Part shown: in pieces, positions 27,330-37,591 of the stretch
Layout: each line of letters opens with the position of its first letter
Position numbering within the stretch: position 1 is the first letter of the stretch
Assembly: GCA_930990965.1 (NCBI GenBank)
Contig: CAKNRQ010000001.1
Span: 1-64,000, forward strand
Source of the DNA: an uncultured Clostridia bacterium
GTDB taxonomy: Bacteria; Bacillota; Clostridia; Oscillospirales; Oscillospiraceae
DNA: 64,000 nucleotides
Direction: 5' to 3'
Position numbers and translations under genes: made by a program
The notes under the pieces: model-generated
What the model was told of the DNA's origin: nothing
The model's input: only the letters and a program-made list of their open reading frames with translations
Databases searched by the model: none

Positions 27330-27930
27330 AAAGGGAAAATTGCTGGTGATATCCGGCCCGTCAGGAGCGGGGAAGAGCACTGTTATTGGCAAATTGATGG
27401 AGAAACGGGACGATGTCTGTTTTTCCGTGTCAGTTACAACCCGCCCTATGCGTCCCGGCGAGGTGGACGGGAAGGATTATTTCTTCGTATCGCCGCAACA
27501 TTTCCAGGAGTTGGCCGAGGGCGGCTATCTCCTCGAGTGCGCTGAGTACGTAGGAAACCGTTATGGTACGCCGCGTGGATATGTCGAACAGAGACAGATG
27601 GAAGGCAAAAGCGTTATACTCGACATCGAGGTACAGGGCGCCAGCCAGATAGTCCGCAACTGCCCTGATGCGGTAACTGTTTTCATATTGCCGCCGTCGG
27701 GCGAAGAGCTCGAGCGCCGGCTAAGGCACAGAAATACTGATTCAGACGAAAAAATACGCGAACGTCTGCTCCAGGCCAAGCGTGAATGCGCTGAGGCCGG
27801 TAAATACGGATATATTGTTGTAAACGACGACCCGGACGCCGCCGCTGGGGAAGTCGATGCCATACTAACTGCGGAAAAATGCAGGGCGGCAGACAGAATA
27901 AATCTTGTTACAGAGGTGCTTATATCATGA
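27316..27930 (+). CDS. gmk: Guanylate kinase
   Basis: Converts GMP to GDP with ATP. It is 204 aa from ATG 27316. The P-loop GPSGAGKST is at about 14-22. The GMP-binding residues in [19 protein letters not shown] are intact, and EVQGASQI follows. GGGGG lies 9 nt upstream of the start. It overlaps both remA and rpoZ, so this set is translated as a coupled unit. Confidence 0.97.
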   Translation: MSSLEKGKLLVISGPSGAGKSTVIGKLMEKRDDVCFSVSVTTRPMRPGEVDGKDYFFVSPQHFQELAEGGYLLECAEYVGNRYGTPRGYVEQRQMEGKSVILDIEVQGASQIVRNCPDAVTVFILPPSGEELERRLRHRNTDSDEKIRERLLQAKRECAEAGKYGYIVVNDDPDAAAGEVDAILTAEKCRAADRINLVTEVLIS

Positions 27931-28124
27931 TGCTCTATCCCCCTATGGCCGAACTCGTAAATAAGGTCGGCAGCCGGTATTTGCTTGTCAACCTTGTCGC
28001 GCGCCGCGCGAGGGATATTTCTCAGAAGGCTGAAGAAAACGGAGATATACTCGAACGCAAGCCCATTTCCATGGCAATAGACGAGGTCTATACCGGTAAG
28101 CTGAAGATCAAGGAGGAGCAGTGA
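27927..28124 (+). CDS. rpoZ: DNA-directed RNA polymerase subunit omega
   Basis: A 65-aa subunit that aids RNA polymerase assembly. Its MYPPMAELVNKVGSRYLLVNLVARRAR core and KPISMAIDEVYTGKL end are standard. It starts at ATG 27927 or the adjacent ATG 27930, overlapping the gmk stop. coaBC, which follows rpoZ in B. subtilis, is missing and priA is next. Confidence 0.95.
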   Translation: MMLYPPMAELVNKVGSRYLLVNLVARRARDISQKAEENGDILERKPISMAIDEVYTGKLKIKEEQ

Positions 28125-28167
28125 CGGCTCGGCCGCCACTGCCCTTTTGCGCGTTTGGGAGCGCCGG

Positions 28168-30414
28168 ATGAGCGAGATGAAAGTCGCCAAAGTGGCTGTT
28201 TCAGGTGTACCTTTTCGTCTGGACAAGCCATTTGATTACAGTATACCGGAGTCTATGGCCGGACGCATTTCCCCGGGAATGCGCGTCGAGGTGCCGTTTA
28301 CAAACGCGAACCGCAGTACAGAAGGCATAGTTCTCGCGCTCGCGCAGTCGAGCGCGTTTGAAAAACTCAAGCCCGTTTCGTCCGCTCTCGATGAGCAGCC
28401 GGTGCTGGACGAAAAACTGCTCGGCCTCGCTATGTGGATGCACGAGCGCTTTTTTTGCACAGTTTATGAAGCTGTGAAGGCCATGCTCCCGGCGGGGCTG
28501 TGGTTTAAAAATGGCAGGCAGCGTATCAGCGAGAAGTATGTTACAATGGCCGCCCTGGCCGTACCGGGCGAAGAAGCTATGGAGGCCGCATCACGCAAAC
28601 GCAGGCGTGCGCCTCAGCAGGCTGAACTGCTATCGACACTCTGCTCTGTCGGCCGGGTACCGGCGCGCGAGCTGTTGGAGTTCACAGGCGCCTCGAGAGT
28701 CAGCCTCAATGCGCTGTGTAAGGCGGGGTTTGTCACGCTCGAAGACGAGGAAGTGTTCCGTCGCCCTGAGGTAGACGTAGAGCACGCAGAGCTGCCACAG
28801 CTCAATGAAAGCCAGCAGATGGCCTTTGAGGGTATATCCAAGCTTGCACAGGGCAAAAAGGCCGGGGCAGCGCTGCTCTTTGGTGTGACCGGCTCTGGCA
28901 AGACCACGATATACATCAGGCTCATAGCCGAACAGCGTGCCAGAGGAAAAAGCTGCATACTGTTGGTACCGGAGATTGCGCTCACTCCGCAGATGCTGCG
29001 TACCTTTACCTCGCACTTCGGTGACGACATCGCCGTACTCCACTCCAGCCTGTCCGCAGGCGAGAGGTACGACGAGTGGCGACGCATCAAAAACGGAGAA
29101 GCGGGAGTAGTCATTGGCACGCGCAGCGCGGTTTTCGCACCAGTGAGTGAACTGGGCCTCGTCATAATAGACGAGGAGCAAGAGGACACGTATAAGAGCG
29201 AAAACGCCCCGCGTTACCATGCGCGCGATGTGGCCAAGTACCGCTGCGCCCGGGATAAGGCTCTGCTGCTGCTCGGCAGCGCCACGCCGGATGTGGAGAG
29301 CAGGTACTTCGCCGATATTGGCCGGTATGGCTTTTTCAAGCTAAATATGCGCTATAATGAGCGCGAACTGCCCGAAGTAGAAATAGTTGACCTAAAACGT
29401 GAGCTCAGGAGAGGCAACGGCGGCTCCATAAGCGGGAGACTGCGCGAGGAGCTGCAGGGAAATATAGACCGCGGTGAGCAGAGCATACTGTTCATCAACC
29501 GGCGCGGTGCGAACAAGCTTGTGACCTGCGTCGAGTGCGGCTTCACTTACCACTGTCCCAACTGCTCTGTCAGCCTGACCTTCCACAGCTATGGGCGCAA
29601 ACTCATGTGCCACCACTGTGGCTATACACAGCCACTGGACGAGTGCTGCCCGGACTGCGGCGGTACATTCAAATACGTCGGAGCCGGTACGCAGAAGGTG
29701 GAAGAAGAGCTCCATGAGCTTTTCCCGGACACTGAAATACTGCGTATGGATACGGACACTGTCGCGGGCGCCGGAGGGCACGATAAACTCCTTGAGCGTT
29801 TCAGAAAAGAGCGCATACCTATCATGGTCGGCACTCAGATGGTGACCAAAGGCCTCAACTTTGAAAATGTCACGCTGGTAGGAGTCATATGTGCGGACCA
29901 AGGACTGTACGCGGGCGATTACCAGGCCAGTGAGAGAACTTTTTCGCTCATAACCCAGGTGATCGGCCGCTCTGGGCGCTTTGAGAAACCGGGTAGGGCG
30001 ATTATCCAGACCTATACCCCGGACAACGAGACCATAGTTCAGGCCTCGAACCAGGACTACGAGAGCTTTTACCGCTCGGAGATAGAGCTTCGCAGGTTGC
30101 AGTTGCTACCGCCGTTTACCGAGTTGCTGAGCATAACGCTCTCAGGCCAGGATGAGTCGCTGGTGCTCGACTGTGCCTCACACCTGCGCTTTGAACTCAC
30201 ACAGGCGGCGAGGGGCTGCGATTCGGCCAGGGTGCTGGGACCGGCGCCACTGTCTGTTTTAAAAGTAAACAACAACTACAGATATCGCGTGACGCTCTGT
30301 GCCCCGCCGGGCAGCGGGATGCGCAGGCTGGTGGCCGATACAGTGATCAGGTTTTCGGCTGACAAATGCTACCGGGGCGTGTCGGTATACGCTGATACGA
30401 ACCCGTCTGACTAG
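28168..30414 (+). CDS. priA: Primosomal protein N' (PriA helicase)
   Basis: Replication-restart 3'-5' helicase, 748 aa. An N-terminal DNA-binding domain (about 1-105) precedes helicase motif I (GVTGSGKT, about 240) and a DEEQ form of motif II (IIDEEQED). The paired zinc-binding cysteines (CVECGFTYHCPNC and CHHCG...CCPDCGG, about 455-500) interrupt the helicase lobes as usual. The start at ATG 28168 is preferred over an upstream in-frame codon because the family N-terminus begins there. Confidence 0.96.
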   Translation: MSEMKVAKVAVSGVPFRLDKPFDYSIPESMAGRISPGMRVEVPFTNANRSTEGIVLALAQSSAFEKLKPVSSALDEQPVLDEKLLGLAMWMHERFFCTVYEAVKAMLPAGLWFKNGRQRISEKYVTMAALAVPGEEAMEAASRKRRRAPQQAELLSTLCSVGRVPARELLEFTGASRVSLNALCKAGFVTLEDEEVFRRPEVDVEHAELPQLNESQQMAFEGISKLAQGKKAGAALLFGVTGSGKTTIYIRLIAEQRARGKSCILLVPEIALTPQMLRTFTSHFGDDIAVLHSSLSAGERYDEWRRIKNGEAGVVIGTRSAVFAPVSELGLVIIDEEQEDTYKSENAPRYHARDVAKYRCARDKALLLLGSATPDVESRYFADIGRYGFFKLNMRYNERELPEVEIVDLKRELRRGNGGSISGRLREELQGNIDRGEQSILFINRRGANKLVTCVECGFTYHCPNCSVSLTFHSYGRKLMCHHCGYTQPLDECCPDCGGTFKYVGAGTQKVEEELHELFPDTEILRMDTDTVAGAGGHDKLLERFRKERIPIMVGTQMVTKGLNFENVTLVGVICADQGLYAGDYQASERTFSLITQVIGRSGRFEKPGRAIIQTYTPDNETIVQASNQDYESFYRSEIELRRLQLLPPFTELLSITLSGQDESLVLDCASHLRFELTQAARGCDSARVLGPAPLSVLKVNNNYRYRVTLCAPPGSGMRRLVADTVIRFSADKCYRGVSVYADTNPSD

Positions 30415-30425
30415 GAGGAAATGCT

Positions 30426-30941
30426 ATGGCACACCGTAAAATAATCGAAGAAGGGGACAGCGTACTGCACAAGCACTGCCGCCCTGTTACCAATTTTGAT
30501 TCCAGACTCCACGAGCTCATCGACGACATGCGCGAGACTTTGCTCGAAGCTGACGGAGCGGGTCTCGCCGCTCCACAGGTTGGCGTGCTGCGCCGTGTGG
30601 TGCTCGTGCTCGAGACCAACGTGCCCGAGGGAGAAGAGCCATATATTATAGAGCTCGTCAACCCCGAAATCGTCTCCACCGAGGGTGAGCAGAACGGCCC
30701 TGAGGGCTGCCTGTCCCTGCCGGGACGTTTTGGCCTTGTAAAGCGCCCCATGGACGTCACCGTAAGGGCACAGGACCGCAACGGCAACAGCTTTGAAATA
30801 TCCGGACACGAGCTCACCGCTCGTGCCTTCTGCCACGAGCTTGACCACCTTGAAGGGAAGCTTTTTACCCAGTGTGCCACCAGGATGCTCACCCCCAATG
30901 AGGTTGAAAACGGTAGCTGGAACGACGGACTGGAGGTCTGA
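30426..30941 (+). CDS. def: Peptide deformylase
   Basis: Removes the formyl group from nascent N-terminal Met. It is 171 aa. All three motifs are intact: GAGLAAPQVG, EGCLSLPG (metal-binding Cys) and HELDHLEG (two metal His plus catalytic Glu). AGGAGGAAATGCT precedes the ATG. fmt follows directly, the usual functional pair for N-formyl handling. Confidence 0.97.
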   Translation: MAHRKIIEEGDSVLHKHCRPVTNFDSRLHELIDDMRETLLEADGAGLAAPQVGVLRRVVLVLETNVPEGEEPYIIELVNPEIVSTEGEQNGPEGCLSLPGRFGLVKRPMDVTVRAQDRNGNSFEISGHELTARAFCHELDHLEGKLFTQCATRMLTPNEVENGSWNDGLEV

Positions 30942-30945
30942 GCGC

Positions 30946-31866
30946 ATGCGCGTTGTATTTATGGGCACGCCGGATTTCGCGGCCGAGAGCCTGAAAGCAG
31001 TGCTCGACGCGGGTTACGAAGTGGTGGGCGTTTTTACCCAGCCGGACAAGCCGCGTGGACGCGGAATGAAGCTCGCCGAGTGCGAGACAAAGAAACTCGC
31101 CCTCGAGCGCGGACTTGACATCTATCAGCCGGCGAGCGTGCGCACGCCGGAAGCGCTGGAGCTTATGAAGTCCCTCGCCCCGGATATACTCTGCGTCGTA
31201 GCCTATGGCAAAATACTGCCCGACGAGCTGCTTGCCGTGCCCAAATACGGCGCGATAAACGTCCACGGTTCACTGCTTCCGCGCTATCGCGGCGCGGCTC
31301 CCATACAGTGGTCAGTGCTCAACGGCGACGAGTACGCGGGAGTTACTACCATGTATCTGGCCCACGACATGGATGCGGGCGATATAATCTTCCGTGAGGC
31401 CGTGACTGTGGGCGAGTACGAGACGGCAGGAGAGCTCTTTGACCGGCTCGCCGCGCTCGGTGCCAAGCTGCTGGTGAGGACGCTCCACGCCATTGAGGAC
31501 GGCAGCGCCCCGCGTGAGGCCCAAAACAGCGCTGAGGCGACCTACGTCGGTCAGCTTGACAAGAGCATTTGCCCCATTGATTGGAGCAAGAGCCCGCGCG
31601 AAGTTGTAAAGCACATCTGCGGCCTCAACCCCTGGCCCGTTGCCACTATGGAACTGAACGGGGAGACGTTGAAGGTCTATATGGCCAAGTATACGGACAC
31701 GGTCACGGATAAACTCCCCGGCAGCATAGTCAGCGCCGGCAAGGAGGGGTTGGAAATTGCCTGTGGCTCCGGCAGGACCGTCATGATAACTGAACTGCAG
31801 GCGCCCGGTAAAAAGCACATGAGTGCGCGTGACTACCTCATAGGCCACCCGGTGGACGTGTCATGA
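30946..31866 (+). CDS. fmt: Methionyl-tRNA formyltransferase
   Basis: Formylates initiator Met-tRNA using 10-formyl-THF. It is 306 aa from ATG 30946. The N-terminus MRVVFMGTPDFA is typical. The catalytic Asn/His and Asp lie in INVHGSLLPRYRGAAPIQW and in AHDMDAGD. The C-terminal OB-fold tRNA-binding domain starts near residue 205. It overlaps rsmB by 4 nt. Confidence 0.97.
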   Translation: MRVVFMGTPDFAAESLKAVLDAGYEVVGVFTQPDKPRGRGMKLAECETKKLALERGLDIYQPASVRTPEALELMKSLAPDILCVVAYGKILPDELLAVPKYGAINVHGSLLPRYRGAAPIQWSVLNGDEYAGVTTMYLAHDMDAGDIIFREAVTVGEYETAGELFDRLAALGAKLLVRTLHAIEDGSAPREAQNSAEATYVGQLDKSICPIDWSKSPREVVKHICGLNPWPVATMELNGETLKVYMAKYTDTVTDKLPGSIVSAGKEGLEIACGSGRTVMITELQAPGKKHMSARDYLIGHPVDVS

Positions 31867-33146
31867 GCGGCGCACGCAGTTCGGCTCTGGATGCGATGCA
31901 CGCGCTCAGGCGCGGCACCTTTTCCTCCGAAGCTCTTGATGCAAGTATCCGCGCCTCGAAGCTCGACGCGCGCGACGCCGCGCTCTGCGAGCGCATAGTG
32001 AGGGCGACCGTGCAGAACCTCAGCTATATCGACTATGTGATTGGCCTTTGGTGCAATACGCCGGTGAAAAAGCTCGAGGTACAGGTGCTGGACATATTGC
32101 GTATATCTGTATGCCAGTTGCTCTTCCTCGACCGTGTGCCACCCAGCGCGGCGGTAAACGAGGCGGTTGAGCTCTGCCGGGAGCGTGGCAAGGCTCGTGC
32201 CTGCGCGCTTGTGAACGGCGTGCTGAGGCGGGTTTCAGAGCACCGAGAGTCTATCCCCGAGGTGCCGGGAAAGGGCAGCGCGGAGTATCTGAGTGTGAGA
32301 TACAGCCACCCGCTCTGGCTGGTGCAGGAGTTTATCTCCCGGCGTGGATATGATGGCGCCGAGTCGCTTTTGGCGGCAAATAACGCCGAGCCTCCCGTGA
32401 CAATACAGACAAACACCTTGCGAACAACGCCTGACGCGATGCAAAAAGCCCTGGATAGCACCGGTATAGCGTTTACACCCGGGCAGTGTGAGGGTTCCTT
32501 TGACCTCAGCTCTGCCGGAGCTGTTGAAAGGATACCCGGCTACAGTGAGGGACTTTTCTATGTGCAGGATTCCGCGGCGCGTCTGGCCGTAGAGAGTGTG
32601 GGGCTGAAGCCTGGCATGCGCGTGCTGGACGCATGCAGCGCTCCCGGAGGCAAGAGCTTTGCTGCGGCCATGCTTATGCACGGCGAGGGCGAGATCCTCG
32701 CCTGTGACCTGAAAGAGAAGCGCTTGAAGCGCGTCTCAGAGGGAGCGCAGAGGCTGGGCATAGATATGATAACGACTCACGCCATGGACGCTCGCGAGCC
32801 GTTCGAGGAACTTCACACTGCCTTCGACGTCGTAATAGCGGATGTGCCGTGCTCGGGCTTCGGCGTAATACGCCGCAAGCCCGAGATAAGGTTCAAGACC
32901 GTAGAGGAGACAGCGTCCCTGCCTGAGATACAGTTGGCCATACTCAGCTCCCTCTCTCGCTGCGTAAAGCCCGGTGGAGTGCTGCTCTATTCGACATGTA
33001 CTCTGCTCGAACGTGAGAACGAGAACGTAATAAGAGCCTTTTTGGGGACAAATCCCGGCTTTGCTTCCACAAAAGAGAGTACGCTTTGGCCGGATATAAA
33101 TAAAACGGACGGATTTTTCATATGCAGGATGGTAAAATCAACTTAA
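31863..33146 (+). CDS. rsmB: 16S rRNA (cytosine-967-C5)-methyltransferase RsmB
   Basis: SAM-dependent RNA m5C methyltransferase, 427 aa. The N-terminal NusB-like RNA-binding domain (about 1-140) is followed by a Rossmann methyltransferase fold. The SAM-binding motif CSAPGGKSF, DVPCSGFGVIRRKP (one cysteine of the pair) and STCTLLERENENV (the other) are all present. It starts within the fmt stop, and rlmN begins 25 nt before its end. Confidence 0.95.
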   Translation: MSGARSSALDAMHALRRGTFSSEALDASIRASKLDARDAALCERIVRATVQNLSYIDYVIGLWCNTPVKKLEVQVLDILRISVCQLLFLDRVPPSAAVNEAVELCRERGKARACALVNGVLRRVSEHRESIPEVPGKGSAEYLSVRYSHPLWLVQEFISRRGYDGAESLLAANNAEPPVTIQTNTLRTTPDAMQKALDSTGIAFTPGQCEGSFDLSSAGAVERIPGYSEGLFYVQDSAARLAVESVGLKPGMRVLDACSAPGGKSFAAAMLMHGEGEILACDLKEKRLKRVSEGAQRLGIDMITTHAMDAREPFEELHTAFDVVIADVPCSGFGVIRRKPEIRFKTVEETASLPEIQLAILSSLSRCVKPGGVLLYSTCTLLERENENVIRAFLGTNPGFASTKESTLWPDINKTDGFFICRMVKST

Positions 33147-34183
33147 GAGCGCTGCTTCCGGAGGAGATAGCCGCCGAACTCAAGGCCATGGGCCAGCCCG
33201 CATACAGGGCCAAACAGGTCTTTGAGTGGGCGACGCGCGGTGTCTCCGGCTGGGATGAGATGACAAATCTGCCCAAGCAGTTGCGAACCGCGCTTGCAGA
33301 GCGCTTTTACCTCGGCGCTCCGAAGGTAATGCGCAAGCAGGTCTCTGCTGAGGACGGGACGATAAAATATCTTTGGGGCCTTCGTGACGGAAACGCAGTC
33401 GAGACCGTGGTGATGCGCTATCACTATGGGAACAGCGTGTGCATATCCACTCAGGTGGGTTGCCGCCAGGGCTGCGCTTTTTGCGCCTCGACCATAGGCG
33501 GGCTCGTGCGCAACTTGGACGCGGGCGAGATGCTTGAGGAAGTCATGTTCTCCGAGAAGGAGTCCGGATTGAAGATCGGACACATAGTGCTCATGGGAAT
33601 AGGTGAGCCTCTGGACAACTTCGACAACGTAATGAAGTTTTTGCAGCTTGTCAATCACAGCGACGGCATGAATATCGGCATGCGGCACATTTCGCTTTCC
33701 ACCTGCGGAATCACAGAAAAGTTTGACAAACTGGCCGAATATAATTTACAATTAACTTTATCGGTATCCCTGCATGCGCCGGACGACGAGACCCGCTCGA
33801 AGATAATGCCGGCGAACCGTGGCAGGGGAGTGGAAAAACTCATGGACGAGTGCGAGGCCTATTTCAACAGGACGGGCCGGCGCATTTCCTTTGAGTACGC
33901 CATGATAGACGGGGTGAACGATTCTCCGGCTCAAGCCGCGCTGTTGGCCAAGCACGCCAGGCGCGTTAGCGCGCATGTGAATCTCATCCCTCTTAACCAC
34001 GTGGACGAGCGCTCGTTCCGGCCCACACCGCCGGAGCGTATAAAGGAGTTCAAAAAAGCTCTTGAGCGCGAGGGGGTCAATGTTACGGTACGCCGCAGGC
34101 TTGGCAGCGATATAGACGCCTCCTGTGGACAGCTCAGAAAGAAGACCGCGGATGCGATGTCCGCAGGAACGGGGAGCTCATGA
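33122..34183 (+). CDS. rlmN: Dual-specificity 23S rRNA/tRNA (adenine-C2)-methyltransferase RlmN
   Basis: Radical-SAM methyltransferase making m2A2503 in 23S rRNA and m2A37 in some tRNAs. It is 353 aa. The 4Fe-4S motif CxxxCxxC reads GCRQGCAFC, and both methyl-transfer cysteines are present (LSTCGI and the C-terminal ASCGQL). The gene starts inside rsmB and overlaps prpC by 4 nt, matching the Bacillus rsmB-yloN-prpC order. Confidence 0.97.
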   Translation: MQDGKINLRALLPEEIAAELKAMGQPAYRAKQVFEWATRGVSGWDEMTNLPKQLRTALAERFYLGAPKVMRKQVSAEDGTIKYLWGLRDGNAVETVVMRYHYGNSVCISTQVGCRQGCAFCASTIGGLVRNLDAGEMLEEVMFSEKESGLKIGHIVLMGIGEPLDNFDNVMKFLQLVNHSDGMNIGMRHISLSTCGITEKFDKLAEYNLQLTLSVSLHAPDDETRSKIMPANRGRGVEKLMDECEAYFNRTGRRISFEYAMIDGVNDSPAQAALLAKHARRVSAHVNLIPLNHVDERSFRPTPPERIKEFKKALEREGVNVTVRRRLGSDIDASCGQLRKKTADAMSAGTGSS

Positions 34184-34917
34184 ACAGCTTTGGCATCACT
34201 GACAGGGGAGCTGTGCGGCGGGATAACCAGGACAGCTTTCTTATAGAGAGGTTAGACGATAAAGAGTGCGTCATAGCCGTTCTCTGTGACGGAATGGGCG
34301 GCGAAAAGGCGGGCAACATAGCCAGTGACCTTGCTACAAAAACTTACGCCTCAGACCTGAGAGACAGGATAACGGCGAACAAAAAGCGCAAGCCTGATAT
34401 TAAAGCTATGATGGAGCAGGCATGCAACAAGGCAAACCGCATGATCTACTCCTATTCATGCTTTGACACTGACTACACCGGCATGGGTACGACCATGGTG
34501 TCTGCTGTTATTTGCAGAGACGCTGCATACGTGCTCAACGTGGGGGACAGCCGTTGCTATAAGATTACTCGTAAACGCATGGAACAGATTACCCGCGACC
34601 ATTCGCTCGTGCAGGACATGGTGGACAGAGGCGAGATAAGCCCTGAACAGGCCAGAACTCACCCCAGGCGCAATGTCATAACGCGCGCCCTCGGCGTCAA
34701 CGAGCTGGTGCCCTGTGACATATTTACGCCTAAGCTGCAGCGCGGCGACATGCTGCTGCTCTGTTCAGACGGTTTGACGAATATGCTTGAGGACAAGGAG
34801 ATATTTGCTCTCTCGCGGAAGAACCCGGATCCGCTTTCACTTGGACGGGCCCTCATGGCAGAGGCGCTCAGGCGCGAAGCGCGTGACAACGTGACAATCG
34901 TCATCATTTCCAAATAA
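34180..34917 (+). CDS. prpC: PP2C-family Ser/Thr protein phosphatase PrpC (Stp1)
   Basis: Metal-dependent phosphatase that reverses PrkC phosphorylation. It is 245 aa. The metal-binding motifs are DNQDSF near residue 18, CDGMGG near residue 38, the late CSDGLTN and the terminal RDNVTIV. It lies just upstream of prkC, its cognate kinase, with a 23-bp gap. Confidence 0.95.
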   Translation: MNSFGITDRGAVRRDNQDSFLIERLDDKECVIAVLCDGMGGEKAGNIASDLATKTYASDLRDRITANKKRKPDIKAMMEQACNKANRMIYSYSCFDTDYTGMGTTMVSAVICRDAAYVLNVGDSRCYKITRKRMEQITRDHSLVQDMVDRGEISPEQARTHPRRNVITRALGVNELVPCDIFTPKLQRGDMLLLCSDGLTNMLEDKEIFALSRKNPDPLSLGRALMAEALRREARDNVTIVIISK

Positions 34918-34940
34918 CCCCGCAGCACTTGGAGGTAGCC

Positions 34941-36707
34941 ATGGATACCAATATGGACAAGTATTTAGGTACAACCCTGGATGACAGGTATGAAATATTG
35001 GAAGTTATCGGCACCGGCGGTATGGCTGTCGTCTACAAGGCGGTAGACCAGAGGCTGAACCGCTTTGTTGCCGTAAAAATACTCAGAGATGAGCTCGCGC
35101 GCGACGAGGAATTCAGAGCGCGGTTCCAGATAGAGGCGCAAGCCGTTGCCATGCTCTCACACCCCAACATCGTCTCAGTCTACGATGTCAGCCACACTGA
35201 GGACGTGGAATACATCGTGATGGAGCTCATAGAAGGCGTAACCCTGATGCAGTACATGCAAAAGCGTGGCGCACTTGGCTGGAAAGAGGCGCTCCACTTC
35301 TCTGTGCAGATAACGAAGGCGCTAGAGCACGCGCATGACAAGGGCATAGTCCACCGCGATATAAAGCCGCAGAACATCATGATACTGCGCGACGGCACTA
35401 TAAAGGTTGCCGACTTTGGCATAGCTGCGCTTGAGAGCACTCAGGAGCAGCGCAGTGATCAGACAGTGGGCTCCGTACACTATATCGCCCCCGAGCAGGC
35501 CCGCGGCGAGACCCCGGATACGCGCAGCGATATATATTCGCTCGGCGTGGTCATGTATGAGATGCTCACAGGTAAAATGCCCTATGACGGCGAAACGGCC
35601 GAGCAGATAGCGCTCAAGCACATAGCGGGTATAGCCGTGCCGCCTCAGGAGATAAATCCTGATATCCCAGACGAGCTGGCTCGCATAACGCTCAAGGCGA
35701 TGAACGCCGATATTAAGAAGCGCTACCAGACTGCGGCCAAGCTCTTGGAAGACCTGGAGGAGTTCCGCAAGCAGCAGGCGGCCGCCGGCCGGGCCTCCAG
35801 CGAGGAGTACGCAGAGGAGTATGAACTTGTAACTCCGGATGTGCGGCCTATAGGCACGACTGGAGAGATGAGTGCGGCCAAATACGCCAGGCGCAGGAAA
35901 CGTTCACGCAAGGTAAGTATCATGAGCGGCGCCGTCGGCGTGCTCGTGTTCATGGTTGCGGTCTTTGTCTTTCTATGGAACTACTGGCTGCGTGACATTT
36001 TCAGTGCCGCCGAGCGTATAGACTTGCCCAACTTCGTGGGCGCTGACTATGAAGATGTAGTCAACAACAGTTCCTACCGTGAGCTCTATAAGTTTACTGT
36101 GACGTACACAATAGACCCGACTATACCGGAGGGCGAAATTATTTCTCAGGATCCGGAGGCCGGGCGCAGCCTGATGATTGTCCCGGAGGGTATAGAAGTA
36201 ACTCTCACCGTGAGCACAGGTGTGCGCGAGTCTACCGTGCCAGATGTCCTCAACCACTCCCGTTCTGAGGCTATCTCAGAGCTCCAGGCGGCGGGTTTTG
36301 ACTACGAGATAGTAGAAGCGGCCAGCGACACTATCACGCAAAACTATGTCATCTCTACCGACCCTGCACCGGGCGAGCCGCTTGCGGAGGGTTCCACGGT
36401 CATAGTAACCATCAGCGCCGGGCCGGTTGAACGCACAGTCACCATGCCCAACCTCGTCGGATATACGGAAAGCGAGGCCATCAACATCCTCCACAACAAC
36501 AACCTGACATATGCGGACACGACGTATATTGAAAGTGAGCAGGATGAGGGCACGGTTATACGTCAGAGTATAGACGCATATGAATCTGTCGCTGAACACA
36601 CCAGAATATATCTGTGGGTATCTACAGGTCCGGCAGAGACGCCGGAGCCCACAGAGTCTCCTGAGCCGGAAGAAACTACACCCATAACGGGTGTTGAGGA
36701 GGAATGA
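34941..36707 (+). CDS. prkC: PASTA-domain Ser/Thr protein kinase PrkC/StkP
   Basis: Transmembrane Hanks-type kinase, 588 aa. The cytoplasmic kinase domain (about 16-275) has the glycine loop GTGGMAVVYK, Lys46 and the catalytic HRD with Asp140 followed by DFGIA. One membrane helix lies at about 332-350. Three extracellular PASTA repeats (about 358-560) end in a Pro/Glu/Thr tail. PrkC senses muropeptides/wall fragments and acts in growth, germination and wall control. ATG 34941 follows GGAGGT; the TTG further upstream lies inside that ribosome-binding site. Confidence 0.96.
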   Translation: MDTNMDKYLGTTLDDRYEILEVIGTGGMAVVYKAVDQRLNRFVAVKILRDELARDEEFRARFQIEAQAVAMLSHPNIVSVYDVSHTEDVEYIVMELIEGVTLMQYMQKRGALGWKEALHFSVQITKALEHAHDKGIVHRDIKPQNIMILRDGTIKVADFGIAALESTQEQRSDQTVGSVHYIAPEQARGETPDTRSDIYSLGVVMYEMLTGKMPYDGETAEQIALKHIAGIAVPPQEINPDIPDELARITLKAMNADIKKRYQTAAKLLEDLEEFRKQQAAAGRASSEEYAEEYELVTPDVRPIGTTGEMSAAKYARRRKRSRKVSIMSGAVGVLVFMVAVFVFLWNYWLRDIFSAAERIDLPNFVGADYEDVVNNSSYRELYKFTVTYTIDPTIPEGEIISQDPEAGRSLMIVPEGIEVTLTVSTGVRESTVPDVLNHSRSEAISELQAAGFDYEIVEAASDTITQNYVISTDPAPGEPLAEGSTVIVTISAGPVERTVTMPNLVGYTESEAINILHNNNLTYADTTYIESEQDEGTVIRQSIDAYESVAEHTRIYLWVSTGPAETPEPTESPEPEETTPITGVEEE

Positions 36708-36708
36708 C

Positions 36709-37587
36709 ATGCCTGAGGGCGTGATAATTAAAGCTTTAAGCGGATTTTACTACGTCCGAACAGACAGCGAAACGGTCGAGTGCAGAGCACGCGGCCGTTT
36801 TCGGCTGGATGGAACCAGCCCGCTTGTGGGCGACAGGGTGATAATTTCCCTGGATGCGCAGGGAAGGGGACGCGTAGATAAAGTTCTCGAGCGCAAGAAT
36901 TTCTTCATTCGCCCGGCTGTGGCCAACATTGACCTCCTGGTGGCCGTGGCCAGCGAAGTTGAGCCGGTGACGGACCCCTTCCTCATTGACCGCGTTACCA
37001 CCACGGCTGAACACAACGGCTGTGAAGTGCTTATTTGTGTAAACAAGTCCGACGCCACAACCTCGCACCGCCTGCGCGACATTTACGCCGCAACGCCCTA
37101 TATGCTAATTGAGACGAGCGCCGTCACGGGTGAGGGTATAGAGTGTCTGGCCCAGTATATCAAGGGAAAGGTCTGTGCCTTTTCGGGCAATTCGGGAGTG
37201 GGCAAGAGCAGTATATTGAACGCTCTCGAGCCCGAACTGAGACTCAAGACCGGGGAAGTGAGCGAAAAGCTCGGACGTGGCAAACACACTACGAGGCACG
37301 TTGAGATTTTCCCAGTGGCTGGGGGCTATTGTGCCGATACGCCGGGTTTTGCTTCCTTTGACGTGGAGCAGATGCCTCCAATACCCAAGGATGAGCTACA
37401 ATTTGCCTTCCCCGAATTCGAGCCCTACATAGGCAGCTGCCGCTTTGACGACTGTGCTCACATAAAAGAGCCGGATTGCGCCGTGCGTGAAGCTTTGGCA
37501 AATGGATCTATATCCGTGAGCCGGTATGAAAGCTATTGCCGCCTCTATGAGATCAGCGCGCAGTACAAGGACTGGGCGCAGAAGTAA
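36709..37587 (+). CDS. rsgA: Ribosome small-subunit-dependent GTPase A
   Basis: Circularly permuted GTPase in 30S maturation, 292 aa. An N-terminal OB-fold (about 1-65) is followed by G4 NKSD, then G1 GNSGVGKSS (about 163) and the G3 region DTPGF, the permuted order expected. A C-terminal zinc motif (CRFDDCAHIKEPDC) is intact. GAGGAGG precedes ATG 36709 and overlaps the prkC stop. In B. subtilis rpe-thiN-spoVM follow; here a short gene and spoVM follow. Confidence 0.96.
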   Translation: MPEGVIIKALSGFYYVRTDSETVECRARGRFRLDGTSPLVGDRVIISLDAQGRGRVDKVLERKNFFIRPAVANIDLLVAVASEVEPVTDPFLIDRVTTTAEHNGCEVLICVNKSDATTSHRLRDIYAATPYMLIETSAVTGEGIECLAQYIKGKVCAFSGNSGVGKSSILNALEPELRLKTGEVSEKLGRGKHTTRHVEIFPVAGGYCADTPGFASFDVEQMPPIPKDELQFAFPEFEPYIGSCRFDDCAHIKEPDCAVREALANGSISVSRYESYCRLYEISAQYKDWAQK

Positions 37588-37591
37588 ACGC